From Sympetrum striolatum (lineage: Eukaryota; Arthropoda; Insecta; Odonata; Libellulidae), in the NCBI GenBank assembly GCA_947579665.1, contig OX388351.1, forward strand, positions 60,334,939-60,398,938: a stretch of DNA of 64,000 nt, written 5' to 3'. The translations under genes and the position numbers were made by a program. Shown piece after piece: positions 1 through 9,790 of the stretch. The stretch's first letter is position 1. Each line of letters opens with the position of its first letter. The notes beneath the pieces are model-generated. The model did not search any database and had not been told where the DNA came from. It saw only the letters and a list, made by a program, of their open reading frames with translations.

Positions 1-616
1 AAAACATAGATATTTTAAATGGAAGGTAAAATATTAAACGCTTCACTGACTCACTCGTATATATCCGAAGATGCCAGAAGGTTCTATTGTGACTAATCTG
101 TTTATATCCTGGTTTTTCCAATTTTTTTGTTTCCTCACAAAAATTGCCTGGAATTTTTCCATTTTCTCTTAGTAGTTCATGATTCTGCCATAAGAGGACA
201 TAAGTACAGAAAATTTTGATTGCCTTGCATTAGTTTTTGAAATTTTATGACGGGGAATTCGTACGGTCATTTTAAACACATAGGCTAACATTTTCTCTCT
301 GTAACCCAAATGGTTCAAATTCACTTGCAAACAAATTTCCTTTAGTCTGAAAATGAATCAAATATACCTTGGTCATTCACTTCTGAATCATTGTTCTGCA
401 TGTCCTTTAATGTCCTCTCTACGAAATCCCTATCCTTTGCTCCTGGAGAGCCATTTGCACCCTTTCTTTCAAGATCCTTTTACCGTCATCAGTTATTCAC
501 CGAGCTTTCGAGTGAACACAGTATTTTCCTTTGATCACTGATTCTTGGCAGCTTGATGCACATAGTTTATTCTCTATTGTTATCATATATCTTGTTATTG
601 TTATCATTATCTACAC
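1..616. other. Non-coding A+T-rich flank, no gene seen
   Basis: I see no exon, RNA gene or repeat structure here. Short open frames (about 60-100 codons) show no recognisable domain or low-complexity bias typical of a real protein, and one of them runs on into the hAT-like element that follows. The stretch is best read as intergenic or intronic DNA upstream of the FASTK-family exons. Confidence 0.6.
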
Positions 617-1274
617 CTGGGATACTCAACCTGGTGCCCAAAGTGACCTTGCATAGTGCCTGCCAAGATTCGGTAAAAAGAATTTTTTTATTTGCTACAA
701 CAGTACTTCTTGGAATTGCACCAGCAGGGATAGAGTTGAGGTTCAGTGGGGAAGGGGTCAGAAACTTGATTGGCCTAGTCTTGGGTTTCGTAAAAATCGA
801 GGGTGATGGCGAGTCTAAAATGTATCCCTCTTATCACCTCTGTCCAGATTGACAAGATGCGTTTCTATGTCATATTTTGTTTATAATGTGAATTCAAAGA
901 TTCAACTTGGCTCAGCTTATCAGGGTATCAAAATCCTTGTAATCAATGACTAATTGCTGCCTTTGGAACACAATGGTGCATATGCAGCAAAAACCTTCAT
1001 ACCAAATTTATTCCCAGTAATCAAATCTTCTTCGGAGATAAAAACTTTCTCATGTTGTGAGGTTGCAATGAAATTACATACTTTGTGATTTCCTCGATCT
1101 TATTTACCAAGGAGCGTTCTTTTCAAACGACCTAGGGTTAACTAGTAAAGTGATAACATTGCCAAGGGATGGCCTGAATATCACCCTGGGTGATGTTCAA
1201 TGTTATGTGGTGCCCGCTTCGCCTTTTGACATGTCCTTGGGTGCCCCAGCACAAAGAAAGGTTGAGTACCCCAG
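617..1274. mobile_element. Non-autonomous hAT-like element (658 bp) with 8-bp TSD
   Basis: The left end reads CTGGGATACTCAACCT and the right end, reverse complemented, reads CTGGGGTACTCAACCT, so the termini form a 16-bp inverted repeat with one mismatch. Both ends are flanked by the same 8 bp, ATCTACAC, at 609-616 and 1275-1282. An 8-bp target duplication plus a C(A/T)GGGGT-type terminus is the hallmark of the hAT superfamily. The 658-bp interior holds no recognisable transposase, so this is a MITE or deletion derivative that depended on a transposase made elsewhere. I am confident of the ends and duplication; the superfamily call is inferred from them. Confidence 0.85.
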
Positions 1275-1301
1275 ATCTACACTGTTTCTGTGATATTGGT
1301 A

Positions 1302-1760
1302 TTATGGTAGGAGGATAACCAATTTATCACACCAATGAATCACGCATGACAAAGTGGTAGCAGCGAAGATGAGATATCCGTCAAAGAAACTGGTTCTGAA
1401 ATGAGTATATCCATGGAATATCTTTTTTCTAATACTAAATACACCTAGCCAACAGAAGATACCCTGTGGCATGAAGCAAACACAGCATGCACTCATGCTT
1501 ATCAACCTGAAATATTTCCTTTTCTGGAAGAATTGCAAGTGAATTTTGAGATTGACCCGGATGGAGGCATAAACCAATTTTTCGAGTTTTTTTTCGATGA
1601 CGGTCTCGTCCTTCGTATTGCCAATGAAACGAATCCCTTTGCTATCCAGTCTTCGAATGCAAGGCCATAAACTTCCATGGTCACACAGCAGCAATGGCAT
1701 CCCATCATCACAGCAGAATTCAAGATATCCTGGCTGCTGCAATGCTGCAGAAAAATACAA
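1302..1760 (-). other. Unassigned 152-codon open frame
   Basis: A 152-codon frame starts with ATG at 1760 and ends just outside the hAT-like element. I recognise no domain. The translation is rich in Cys, Phe and Ile and contains a hydrophobic C-terminal third, but composition in all overlapping frames is similar and a second shorter frame overlaps it on the same strand. It sits between two transposon relics and ends right beside the Tigger-like element. It could be a chance frame, a decayed transposon fragment, or an exon of something unknown. I would not annotate it as a gene without transcript support. Confidence 0.12.
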
Positions 1761-1763
1761 CTA

Positions 1764-2327
1764 CAGTAGAACCCCGATCCATTGTTCCCGCATTTGTCGT
1801 TTTCCCGGATTTATCGTTTATTTTCTATAGTCCCGACTTAGGCCCATAAGGAGACATGTAAAGTAGTACTGCATTCATCGTTCATCGAAATATTATTTTC
1901 CCGCATCCATCGTTCAGATTTTTGGCCCAATCGAGGAAGAAAGACAAAGTATTAGGAATCGTGACAAAAATTGTCTTTGAGAGCTTGGCATGAACTTTTT
2001 TTAGGCTGTCGTAGCACTTACTCAAAACGGCCGATTTTTAAACACATCCGGGGCTGTTTTAATACATTGTATCCTATTGGAGAGCTTTCACATGGGTGCG
2101 CGTACGAGCCCTGTTTGTACATCTCAGTTTACTGACATATTTCACCCTGTTTGTACCGTCTCTAGGAGTTCAGTACGTTCTTTTTCAAAATCTTTAGAGG
2201 TTTTCTTTGGATAAACTTTCGTTTTAATAGTGAGAGCTGAGTCTACATTTCCCGTTTTGATCGTTTTCCCGCATTCATCGTCTTTTTCTCTTGGTCCCTT
2301 CAGAAACGATAGATCGGGGTTCTACTG
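1764..2327. mobile_element. Tigger/pogo-like MITE (564 bp) with TA target duplication
   Basis: The element begins CAGTAGAACCCCGATC and ends with its exact reverse complement GATCGGGGTTCTACTG, giving a 16-bp perfect terminal inverted repeat. The similarity continues imperfectly inward, with repeated CCCGCATT and ATCGTTTTCCCG words near both ends. It is flanked by TA on each side (1762-1763 and 2328-2329). TA duplication with a CAGTA... terminus rich in the word CCCGAT is typical of the pogo/Tigger branch of Tc1-mariner. No transposase fragment is visible inside, so it is non-autonomous. Confidence 0.85.
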
Positions 2328-2594
2328 TATAAGTATTATAATAAATAATTTCCAGATTTGACCCAAATATAATCCAACTAAATGGGCTAAAATGTTTTGT
2401 TTTGGCCGAATCGAAAAGTGGGTATGTGTAATCCAACATAATTTACACTGCGCTAGATGTTGATTTTTAAAATCTCCTGATGACGTGGCTAGTCGTAATG
2501 ACGTTAGTGAAACCAATGGACAAGGGATACTGCTTTACGACAGATAATTTACATAGATCCCCATAGTTTGCAACATCACTGTTTTTTCCAACTT

Positions 2595-3262
2595 ACTGAC
2601 ATCTACAGAACTGTGCAACTGGTTGGCAAAGGAATTCCCCTGAATCTGAGGGAGAAAAAACTGAAGAAAGGCCAGACCGCCTCATGTAAGAAGGGTAAAT
2701 AGTTGTGATTGGCAGAGGGCTGCAAGATATGATGCTATTTTCTCTCGATGTTCCAGAATATAGAGATAGTAGATGTGGAAGGATAAGGGAGAGAAATTGT
2801 TAAGAAACCAAGGGCAATGGAAGAAACAATAAGATGATGGGAGGTGTCGATAGAATCAAAAAGCGCTTACAATATACTGCAGTAACAAGAAAAGAAATAT
2901 TACTAGAAAATGTTTTCCATCTTCTTGATGCCACTATATGGAATTCCTTTTTCTACACGAAATAGACAGGAGGAAAGCATGAAAACTTGGAATACCGAAA
3001 GAGACCGATTGAAAAAATAATTGAATTATATAAGTAATATGGTACCTCACCCAGAGTAGGACACCAACCACTTTCCTGACCTTTTGCTACTCACGGGAAG
3101 AAAAAAGCGCATAGCAAACACTGTGAATTGTGCTGCCGAGAACGAGGCGCTACACAGAAGCCGATTAGTAGGGAGATAAGATACTTCTGCGAAACGTGCA
3201 ACGTATTGCTCTGTGCTGCTTTATGTTTTCAAACATACCACACTAGAGCAAATATTAAATAA
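2595..3262 (+). pseudogene. piggyBac (PGBD-like) transposase, decayed C-terminal half
   Basis: Three blocks in order match the piggyBac transposase. From 2595 a frame reads ...GIPLNLREKKLKKGQ, the stretch that precedes the catalytic region. From 2834, in another frame, comes MMGGVDRIKKRLQY followed by HLLDATIWNSFFYTK; MGGVDR is a family signature. From 3116, in the same frame as the second block, comes the Cys-rich C-terminal zinc finger: CELCC, then YFCETC, then LLCAALCF and YH before a stop at 3260-3262. A frameshift separates blocks one and two, and stops (for example TAG at 2963) separate two and three, so the copy is dead. Codons upstream of about 2595 are not recognisable. It would have encoded the transposase that excises and inserts at TTAA. 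No matching TTAA-flanked termini were found around it. Confidence 0.85.
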
Positions 3263-4719
3263 ATTTTGATTTTTGTGAATACAGATAATTATAAAAGGTT
3301 AAAACATGTCCTTTCTTTGCCTTTTACAGTATTAATTTACTGTTTATTTTTAAATTATAAATAATAAAATCTAAACGATAGTTTCTTGTATTTTGAAATT
3401 ACTTGAATTAATTTTCTAAGTGCAATAACATGAAAAATATCTGTCGAATTAAATAATTAAAGGTATCTATATATTTTTATTTTAGTGATGATTCCGAAAC
3501 TGCAATAAAAAATACTATATAGACTTTTTTTTGGTCATAAATATGAAAAAAACTTGTCAGGGGTTACCTATCCTCAGGAGTTAACCTATCTTTACCACAT
3601 AATGACATCATTCTTTCATCAGTCGATCATTATACCATGTCGTAAACCGTGCAGCACTTTGGTTATGGTTTATGAGTCATTAAAATAATATTTTTGATAC
3701 TAACATACTTTTCTTCACATTCTAAAACATTTGCGTGAAAATTAAAAACCCTACAGTTCCATTCTGCAACACTCGCTTCCTTTGGATTCAAGGCTATGGA
3801 CATTTTGAATTGAAATGGCCTATAACAAGTACTTTTCCAATTTTTGTCTGCTCTCGTAATAATGGACTCTACTGTATTTGAGATAGTCTCAAGAGTAGTT
3901 ACAGATAGTCTAGTAATCTTGCTATTTTTATATTTCTATGACCCACAGTGCTTTTAATGTGGCAGTATTAACATTCAAGATAAATGTATTGAGTACACCC
4001 ATTGAATGCATTATCATTAGTCTATCTTTTATGTATTAACAAGTCTGATTTTGTTAATACTACAAGGAAGTCAGTTACTGTGTGGCTAGATCCTTACTTC
4101 CTAGAAGCTCTCTTGCATCACCACTAGGTTTTGCACAGAGAAAGATAAATTCATTCTTTAGTGTATGCATGTATGAAAGTATTTTAAAGAGGACTTTATT
4201 TTTTGTTGAAGGTATGAAGGTATCCAAATATTAAGAACAAATATGATGCATTTAATGCAATTAAATGTTGCAATGGATACAATTTAAATGTTTATTGGCT
4301 GTATATTTTTAGCTTATAATTAGTGATAGTAAGGACAAGGAATACATCATAAATTTATGATAGAGGTAAAGAAAAAAAATTTAATGATCTACTAATTGTA
4401 TTTCAAGTGAAAAGAAATTTATTATCTGACAATGATAAATAAATATGAATATATGTAATTAATTAAAATAATGATGCTAATAAATCCATTCATATTAATT
4501 AAATATTAGGTATTTTTCAGGTAACATTATGAGTACTTATTCATCACTTATTTATTTCTGGTAACCTTTGAATTTTTTAGCTAATGTTTCTCTAGATAAT
4601 ATCCACCATATTAACCATGAAAAATATCAGAATTACTGCTTGTATATGCCCAAATAATTTTATCCAATGATAAATACCCTACAGTCTTCTTCAGAATAAA
4701 ATTTTGAATCTAATTTCAG
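3263..4719. other. A+T-rich non-coding sequence, intron upstream of the first visible FASTK exon
   Basis: No open frame, RNA or repeat structure is supported here. The region ends with a pyrimidine-containing acceptor, TAATTTCAG, at 4711-4719, so at least its right part is intron of the FASTK-family gene. The preceding exon of that gene must lie to the left of the window or be a short exon I cannot recognise. Confidence 0.5.
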
Positions 4720-4947
4720 AATACAACATGATTGACAACCTTCAGTTGTTACTGTTGACCCAGGCTGTGAAGACTTTGTACCCATCATATGAAGGTCCAT
4801 TTCCTCCTGAGAGAATGATAAAGGAAGCAGCTGATATAAATGGGAAAAATATTGACCGCTTTGTATTGCAAAGCAGTCTTGAAAAGGGTCTTGGTGGACC
4901 TTCCTATGTTCACAGAGGCTTACGCACCAGATTGGGTCATTTTATTG
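4720..4947 (+). CDS. FASTK-family gene, antepenultimate exon
   Basis: The acceptor AG is at 4718-4719 and the donor GTAAGA at 4948. The exon enters with two bases of a split codon, continues TAC AAC ATG, and leaves after the first base of a Gly/Asp codon. It encodes about 75 residues, including YPSYEGPFPPERM and GLGGPSYVHRGLRTRLG; the LGG..Y pattern is typical of the stretch preceding the RAP domain in FASTK proteins. The open frame runs on to a stop at 5049-5051 if the donor is ignored, but the in-frame match to the next exon favours splicing. Confidence 0.8.
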
Positions 4948-7900
4948 GTAAGACTAATGTATGGGATTTACCACTAAGTGCTAGAAATTCATTAGCAGAT
5001 TACATTTTTTCCTTACTTTGGTATTATTCATCACCATCATATTTGAAGTAGTCTTAAGAATCCATTTCACACTTCCAGAGCTATTCGCTAAGAAAGCTTT
5101 CTCTTTACAACTAACTTTACCTTACACCCTTTTGCAACTTACAAATTTCGAACTTGCAACCATTCGAAGTTACAACCTTGATTTAATTCATTAGTGTTTC
5201 ATTATCCTCTCTTTGGAAGTTTAATTTTCTTTAAAAATAAACAATATCCAATATATATAATATTCAGAGAATAATTTCCCTCATTTAATTATGTCTTTTT
5301 GTGCTATAACCTTTTTCCCGACTCTTGGCGGCTGAGCTAGAACGCACTTGTGTGCTTTTCCCTTTTCTAGCCAATCACAGAAGAGTAGTACTTGAAGGTG
5401 TGGGGGAGGACTCAGTCTCTCACCGACCTCCATACAGTTCACTTCGCTCTTCAACCTTCAGCATTGGGGCTCCCGGATAGTCATGTGGACAGCGCGTTTG
5501 CCTTTGGTGGAAGCGGTCCCGGGTTCGAATCCCGGTGGGAGCCAATGTGCGAAATGACCTAAGCTGTCGAAGCACTTTTAACAATACTACTACTACTACT
5601 TGAGCATTGCCAAAGTTACTCTGCAAGAATAGCATAGCGTTCGTGTGGGTGGTTTGCATATTATTGGGTGCTTTGATTTCGTGATATTTCATCAGTTTTA
5701 ATGGCAGAAAGGAGGGAAGCTTTTCATCAAAAAGGAAGGGAAATTATTAATACAATTAGGTTTCCTAAAGGAACATTTCTTTATTGAGACTATTAACCCT
5801 TTCGCGCCGAAGCCTCACGAAGGAAAATACTTCTCCTGCTACGGGTTGCTTGAAATTTTTTTTACATCTGTGTACGGAGCTCTCTGGGCAGGAGGAATCG
5901 CACAGGTATATCTTTCGACCGTTTTGGAACCCCGCACAGCGGGACACCGTCCCTTCCCCAGGCTTCTCGGCTCAACCCTTTAACCCTCGGCAGCCCCTCT
6001 CCCAGCAGGTTGCTGCTATAAATTATATACATTAGCATTGGTTTTTTTAAATAATCTTTTGCTGTATGCTCCAAAAATATATACTTTAAAATGAATTCCT
6101 AATGTTATTCTGAGCGTTTGACATATTTAAACGACATTCTGGCGTTATTTTTAACGAATTTAATTTTTATCTATTATTTCTGCAAATTATGACTTATCAA
6201 GTATTATATATTATATTATCAAGTATTTCTCCGATTACTAACTGCAAAATCATATTTCCCATCCTTCTTTTTCATCCGGGCTTTAAACGTAGTCTTTTCT
6301 ACAGTTATGTATTTTTCACCATTGATATATGTACACACAAACTAAATAGAGTACCGAAGTGAAACTCCGTTAGTATTAACGCTAGAATTACGTTTGAAAT
6401 TTGCTCAGGCTAGGCGAAAAAGAAATAATTCATTTCTAAGTTAAAGATTTTGTTGTATGCAAAAACTTATTCCCTGGAAAAATCATTTCAAATATGATAA
6501 ATAAACCGCGGATTCAGGCAGCAATGAGGGCTACTAATGAGGCGAAGGGTCGAGCTAATTGTCGAGGAAAGGGTGTAGGCTCTCCCTAAGCTGGGTCGCA
6601 AGGGCGTACTGCATACTTTGGATTATTGCTTCCCCAGCGGTCACTTCCCTTCCCTCGCGTGCAATAGCCGACATTCGGTGTTTTGCGTAGGTTTTTCTCC
6701 TTCGGCTGGAGCCGACATTCGTTCGTTTGCGTAGAAAAATTCACGACGGCTATAGGCGATGCTAGGCGCGAAAGGGTTAAATTTGCTTAGAACTCATACA
6801 TATTTGAAAGTATTTAAAATAGATTATTGCATCAAAGATTTCGGGTAAAAAACCAAGAGATCTTATTCAAGGGGTTGGCAAAGATTGGCATGCGGTGCCA
6901 AGAAAAAATACAACAATGAGTTATCGATATCTCAGTAAATAATTGGTATATTGGGGATTGATGAAAAAATATAATGAGAAGTAAGGATTCGTGAATATTA
7001 AAGTTAGAAAAACTCTACATCTGATAGGAAAAATGATATATCGTCATCTCCCTTTACCCTCTGACGCAGGTAATTTATAATTGTATTTTGAGGGTAAAAT
7101 TATTAAAACATTAAAATAGTGAAATTTGAGGTGGCCTCTCATTGGCTACTCGTTCTCTCCCATCCATGGAGTTGGGAAAAAGGGTAAACTCCTGCATTAC
7201 AGATAAAGAAAATGATAACTTCATATATACTTGAAGGTATATCTTGGTTCACCAACAACCTTTATATTGGAGAGCTTATCTTTTATCATCTGCTGCATTT
7301 TTGAGTATGCCATTACTGTGATAGTGAAGGGTAAGGGATACAAAACAGCAATCAAGAAAAATTCTCTTTCTTATATATAATTAATATGTTCTATCCTCAC
7401 TTTGTGGAATTCAGTATAAACAATTGTAATCAAACAGTTAGTAACTTCCACAATTTTATTTCAAACGACCGGTTTCGTCAATGAGTTTACATCTTCAGGT
7501 GCTGAAGATGTCAACTTGTTGACGAAACCGGTCGTTTGAAATAAAATTGTGGAAGTTACCAAGTGTTTGATTACGATGGTTTATTCTCTTTCTTGATTGA
7601 AGAGAAAAATCTTCCCTGAGAGAAGAATTTTATTTCTCTTTGATGAAGAAGTTTAGTTCATTTACAACATTGTTGTTCAACTCTTCCGTTCAATGCTTTT
7701 ATAATCTAATTATTGAAATTTCTTTGAGGTTAGCATTTAAATTTGAAGGACTGGGAGTTTGTCTCCATTCTATAAAATAGTAGGTTTTCATACAAATTGT
7801 AAAATAATTTGTTAATAGAATTTTTTTTCTGATGGGCTTGTATATATTTTCTCCCTAGACTATGTGGTGGTGATGAGAAAAGGTTGTTATCCTGTGGCAT

Positions 7901-9790
7901 TGAACTTGAAACGCTCTCATGATTGCTGCATCGAAGATTTGAATTTGCCCTCGGACAGTTTTGTGTAAGTAACTACTCGATATCTTTATGCATTATTGCT
8001 TCAAGAAAACTATAACATTAATATAAATTTAGTGATAGAAAAATATAAGGTTTCAGTGATCGGAGAATTAGTATGTGGTGTATTGTTTATATTTGCAGGG
8101 TAATTTGATTCAACTTATTGTATTTTCCCATCAATAATATATGTTATTCTTAATGTTACAGCACTAGATAAATGGGCTGTTGTTGAATTCAATACAGCTG
8201 TGTGTTATCCAATGGAAAACAAATTAAGATATCAAGTACCTTTATTCACACTACCTCCTGGTTATGAGATGATCATCTTTCTCGAGAATTAATAATTTCG
8301 ACAATGTTAATCCAGCCAACTACTCCTCAGTGTTGCTTTGATGATAGCCAATACTAATCACATTAATAATTCCATAACTCTACTTTGAGAATAATGCCAT
8401 TCCACGGTCATTCATTTGTCTGAATACCACCTTTTACAGAAAAGTACTCCGCATAATCATGGGATTTTATGTTGCTAAGTACATAATAACTATTTGGTCT
8501 AGATTTTTGGTATGACTTCCTGAGTATTTGAGTATGTAAGGTGTGAGTTTTACATAAAATGCACTTTATCAATAGGAAAATATGGTATGGGTCCTACAAA
8601 AATATCAAGTATGTCTTATTCACTGACATAATAATTGAACTTGCTTTTTGCATTGTCTTGATTCCTATACAACCATTCATGGTGATCATCGATAGCAGGA
8701 TAGTAAGGAATAAAAACTTACTGTCTTATGCTTTAATTAATCAAGTGTTCTTTCTGAATTTTTATGATTGTTGATTCAGCGTTTTTGAATTTACAAGGAG
8801 TGGTTCTCCTCTAGAAAATGGATATTGTGAAGAGAAACGTTAAGTAAGATAGAAACTAAAATTTTGATAATGCACTATTTCTTATGGGTTTCTCTCCATT
8901 TCTTTATGAGGTATGAGTGTGTAAAACATGTCAAATTTCTTCAGATAGCTACTCAACTGCTAACAAGCATGGATCTCATAAGCCATAGTTGTGGCAGAGT
9001 TGCTTTTGGCACTCCCCAATTATTTTAGCTTCTCTGTATGTGCTGAAAATGGTGGTTTATGGCTGATTAAGGGCTTTCCTTTCAGCCCAATCAAAATTTT
9101 TTAAATAAAAATCTTTTGCCTTATATTAATCTATCACATACCTATGTGAGTAAAATTTTCTACTAAGGGCATATGTTTAATCAAACTTCTACTACTAGAT
9201 GGCTCATAGAGAAATTTTCTATGCATTATTTTATTATATTTCTTGGAATATCCTGTGAAAATATTTCTTAAGAAAAAATGCACATGTCATGAGCTTCAGT
9301 ATTATTTTCATGAGTAAACCCTTTGAATTCCATGCAGAATTGCCTAACATCATGCGAAAATTGCCAGGCTATTTTACAGAGAATTGCAGACTTTTTGAAA
9401 AATATCTATTAAACCAATAATATTCTGAATAATTTGGTAAAAATTTTACTAGGTATAGAAAATGTTTACTTTTTTATTATGCAATCTCTGCTTAAGAAAT
9501 TAATTTAAAAATCTTGTCTCACATGATATTTTCTTGTCTTTGTTTATTGCAGAATAGCTATTTTGCTCATGCCTGCCTCCAGTTATGCAGTGAATTGCCA
9601 AAGATTAAAAGGTGTTCCATCTCTAGTGATAAAGACTTTAGAAGCTCTTAACCATATTGTTCTACCAATCTCATACACCACATGGATCGGAATGCCTGAC
9701 AGTGAAAAGATACCTTATCTTATGCAGGCAATCAAATTAAAATGTGAAAACCAAACGCCTTTAGAAGTTGGATTAGAAGGCGCTACATAA
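4720..9790 (+). CDS. FASTK-family protein with C-terminal RAP domain (3' part of gene, three exons)
   Basis: Exons 4720-4947, 7859-7964 and 9553-9790 join in frame across GT/AG introns and give the C-terminal 189 residues of a protein. The order matches FASTK-family proteins: a FAST_2-like stretch ending LEKGLGGPSYVHRGLRTRLG, a linker (DYVVVMRKG... LNLPSDSF), then a RAP domain of about 60 residues (VIAILLMPASSYAV... LEALNHIVLPISYTTW... EKIPYLMQAIK). In known relatives the family acts in mitochondria on RNA processing, stability or translation; RAP is a restriction-endonuclease-like fold that binds RNA. Which paralogue (FASTKD1-5 or TBRG4-like) this is cannot be settled by eye. The N-terminus, any mitochondrial targeting peptide and the FAST_1 domain lie outside what I can see. 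The frame is uninterrupted across all three exons, which suggests a live gene. The introns carry a SINE, a piggyBac-type MITE and a long hairpin. Confidence 0.85.
4948..5466. other. Left part of FASTK intron 1, no feature of its own
   Basis: Non-coding sequence between the first visible exon and the SINE. It becomes less A+T-rich after about 5310, where a GC-richer patch (GGCGGCTGAGCTAG and following) leads up to the SINE insertion. I could not assign that patch to a repeat family. Bases 5460-5466 are the left target duplication of the SINE. Confidence 0.5.
5467..5602 (+). mobile_element. tRNA-derived SINE with TAC-repeat tail and 7-bp TSD
   Basis: The head resembles a tRNA: GGCTCCC at the start pairs with GGGAGCC about 70 bp later, and a textbook pol III B box, GGTTCGAATCC, sits within a CCGGG/CCCGG T-stem. 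The A-box region (GGATAGTCATGTGGA) is weak and the anticodon arm has an oversized loop, so it would not fold as a working tRNA. A short unrelated body follows, then a (TAC)n-type tail. The 7-bp direct repeat AGCATTG flanks the unit at 5460-5466 and 5603-5609. It is 136 bp long and lies in intron 1 of the FASTK-family gene, in sense orientation. Confidence 0.8.
5797..6776. mobile_element. Non-autonomous piggyBac-type element (980 bp) at TTAA
   Basis: Both ends abut the tetranucleotide TTAA (5793-5796 and 6777-6780). The termini are inverted copies of CCCTTTCGCGCC (12 bp perfect). TTAA duplication with CCC... ends is diagnostic of the piggyBac superfamily. No transposase is visible; short frames on both strands in the left half are not similar to one. 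Near the right end the word AGCCGACATTCG occurs twice (6666 and 6710), each followed by a TTTGCGTAG word, so there is a subterminal direct repeat, and TTCGGCTGGAGCCGA forms a small palindrome. The element is GC-richer than the intron around it. Confidence 0.85.
6777..7414. other. FASTK intron 1, A+T-rich interior
   Basis: No coding, RNA or mobile-element signature seen between the piggyBac-type element and the hairpin element. Confidence 0.5.
7415..7585. repeat. Long near-perfect palindrome (about 85-bp arms), fold-back element
   Basis: The sequence is an inverted repeat centred near 7500 with only a few bases of spacer (ATCTTCAG-GTG-CTGAAGAT). The inner arms, from 7441 outward, match almost base for base: GTAACTTCCACAATTTTATT on the left and its complement on the right. 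Similarity continues imperfectly to TATAAACAATTG (left) and CGATGGTTTAT (right). Each arm contains ACGAAACCGGTCG. No target duplication was identified. It lies in an intron of a gene read from the + strand, so the pre-mRNA would fold into a long hairpin. It is probably a mobile fold-back unit or two head-to-head copies of one retroelement end; see the ribozyme-like motif. Confidence 0.9.
7502..7533 (+). ncRNA. Hammerhead-like core motif (tentative)
   Basis: The right arm of the palindrome starts CTGAAGA, has a self-complementary stem GTCAA/TTGAC with a 4-base loop, then GAAA, then a mini-stem AC..GT and C. That order (CUGANGA, stem II, GAAA, short stem III, UH) is the layout of minimal hammerhead ribozymes reported from Penelope-like retroelements. 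One extra base (T) sits between CTGAAGA and the stem, and I cannot draw a good adjacent stem I. The left arm carries the same motif on the minus strand (7467-7498) with a weaker stem. The motif is visible; ribozyme identity is a guess. Confidence 0.25.
7586..7858. other. Right end of FASTK intron 1
   Basis: Non-coding; ends in a T-rich tract and the acceptor CTCCCTAG at 7851-7858. Confidence 0.6.
7859..7964 (+). CDS. FASTK-family gene, penultimate exon
   Basis: This 106-bp exon is bounded by CTCCCTAG (acceptor AG at 7857-7858) and GTAAGT (donor at 7965). It completes a split Asp codon and reads DYVVVMRKGCYPVALNLK, then a short acidic linker ending LPSDSF. It corresponds to the beta-strand-plus-linker segment that leads into RAP in family members. 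It is too short to stand out as an open frame; phase and splice sites on both sides identify it. Confidence 0.8.
7965..9552. other. FASTK intron 2, no internal feature
   Basis: A 1588-bp GT...AG intron from GTAAGT at 7965 to TTATTGCAG at 9552. One 71-codon frame at 8559-8774 is A+T-driven and shows no domain. I see no mobile element with recognisable ends. Confidence 0.6.
9553..9790 (+). CDS. FASTK-family gene, terminal exon encoding the RAP domain
   Basis: The acceptor TTATTGCAG ends at 9552 and the first base completes a Val codon. The exon encodes about 78 residues to a TAA at 9788-9790. It contains the RAP core: a first strand (VIAILLM), a helix with LVIKTLEALN, a strand HIVLPISYTTW, and the terminal EKIPYLMQAIK helix, followed by an 18-residue tail. 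The usual W after the Y/T pair is present. A variant polyadenylation hexamer ATTAAA lies at 9857-9862. Confidence 0.85.

Noticed and set aside
353..852. 62- and 99-codon frames near the left end
   Set aside because: No domain, and the longer one runs into the hAT-like element; there is no splice or polyadenylation context.
5467..5540. Functional tRNA gene
   Set aside because: The acceptor and T arms look right, but the anticodon loop is oversized, the A box is poor, and a SINE body, tail and target duplications follow.
5420..5692. 90-codon minus-strand frame
   Set aside because: It is an antisense reading through the SINE; the RTPTGIRTRDR-like peptide is the translated B box and T-stem, a common artefact.
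5765..6074. Three overlapping 60-83-codon frames on both strands
   Set aside because: They lie across the left end of the TTAA-flanked element, in a GC-richer patch where stops are rarer. None resembles a transposase.
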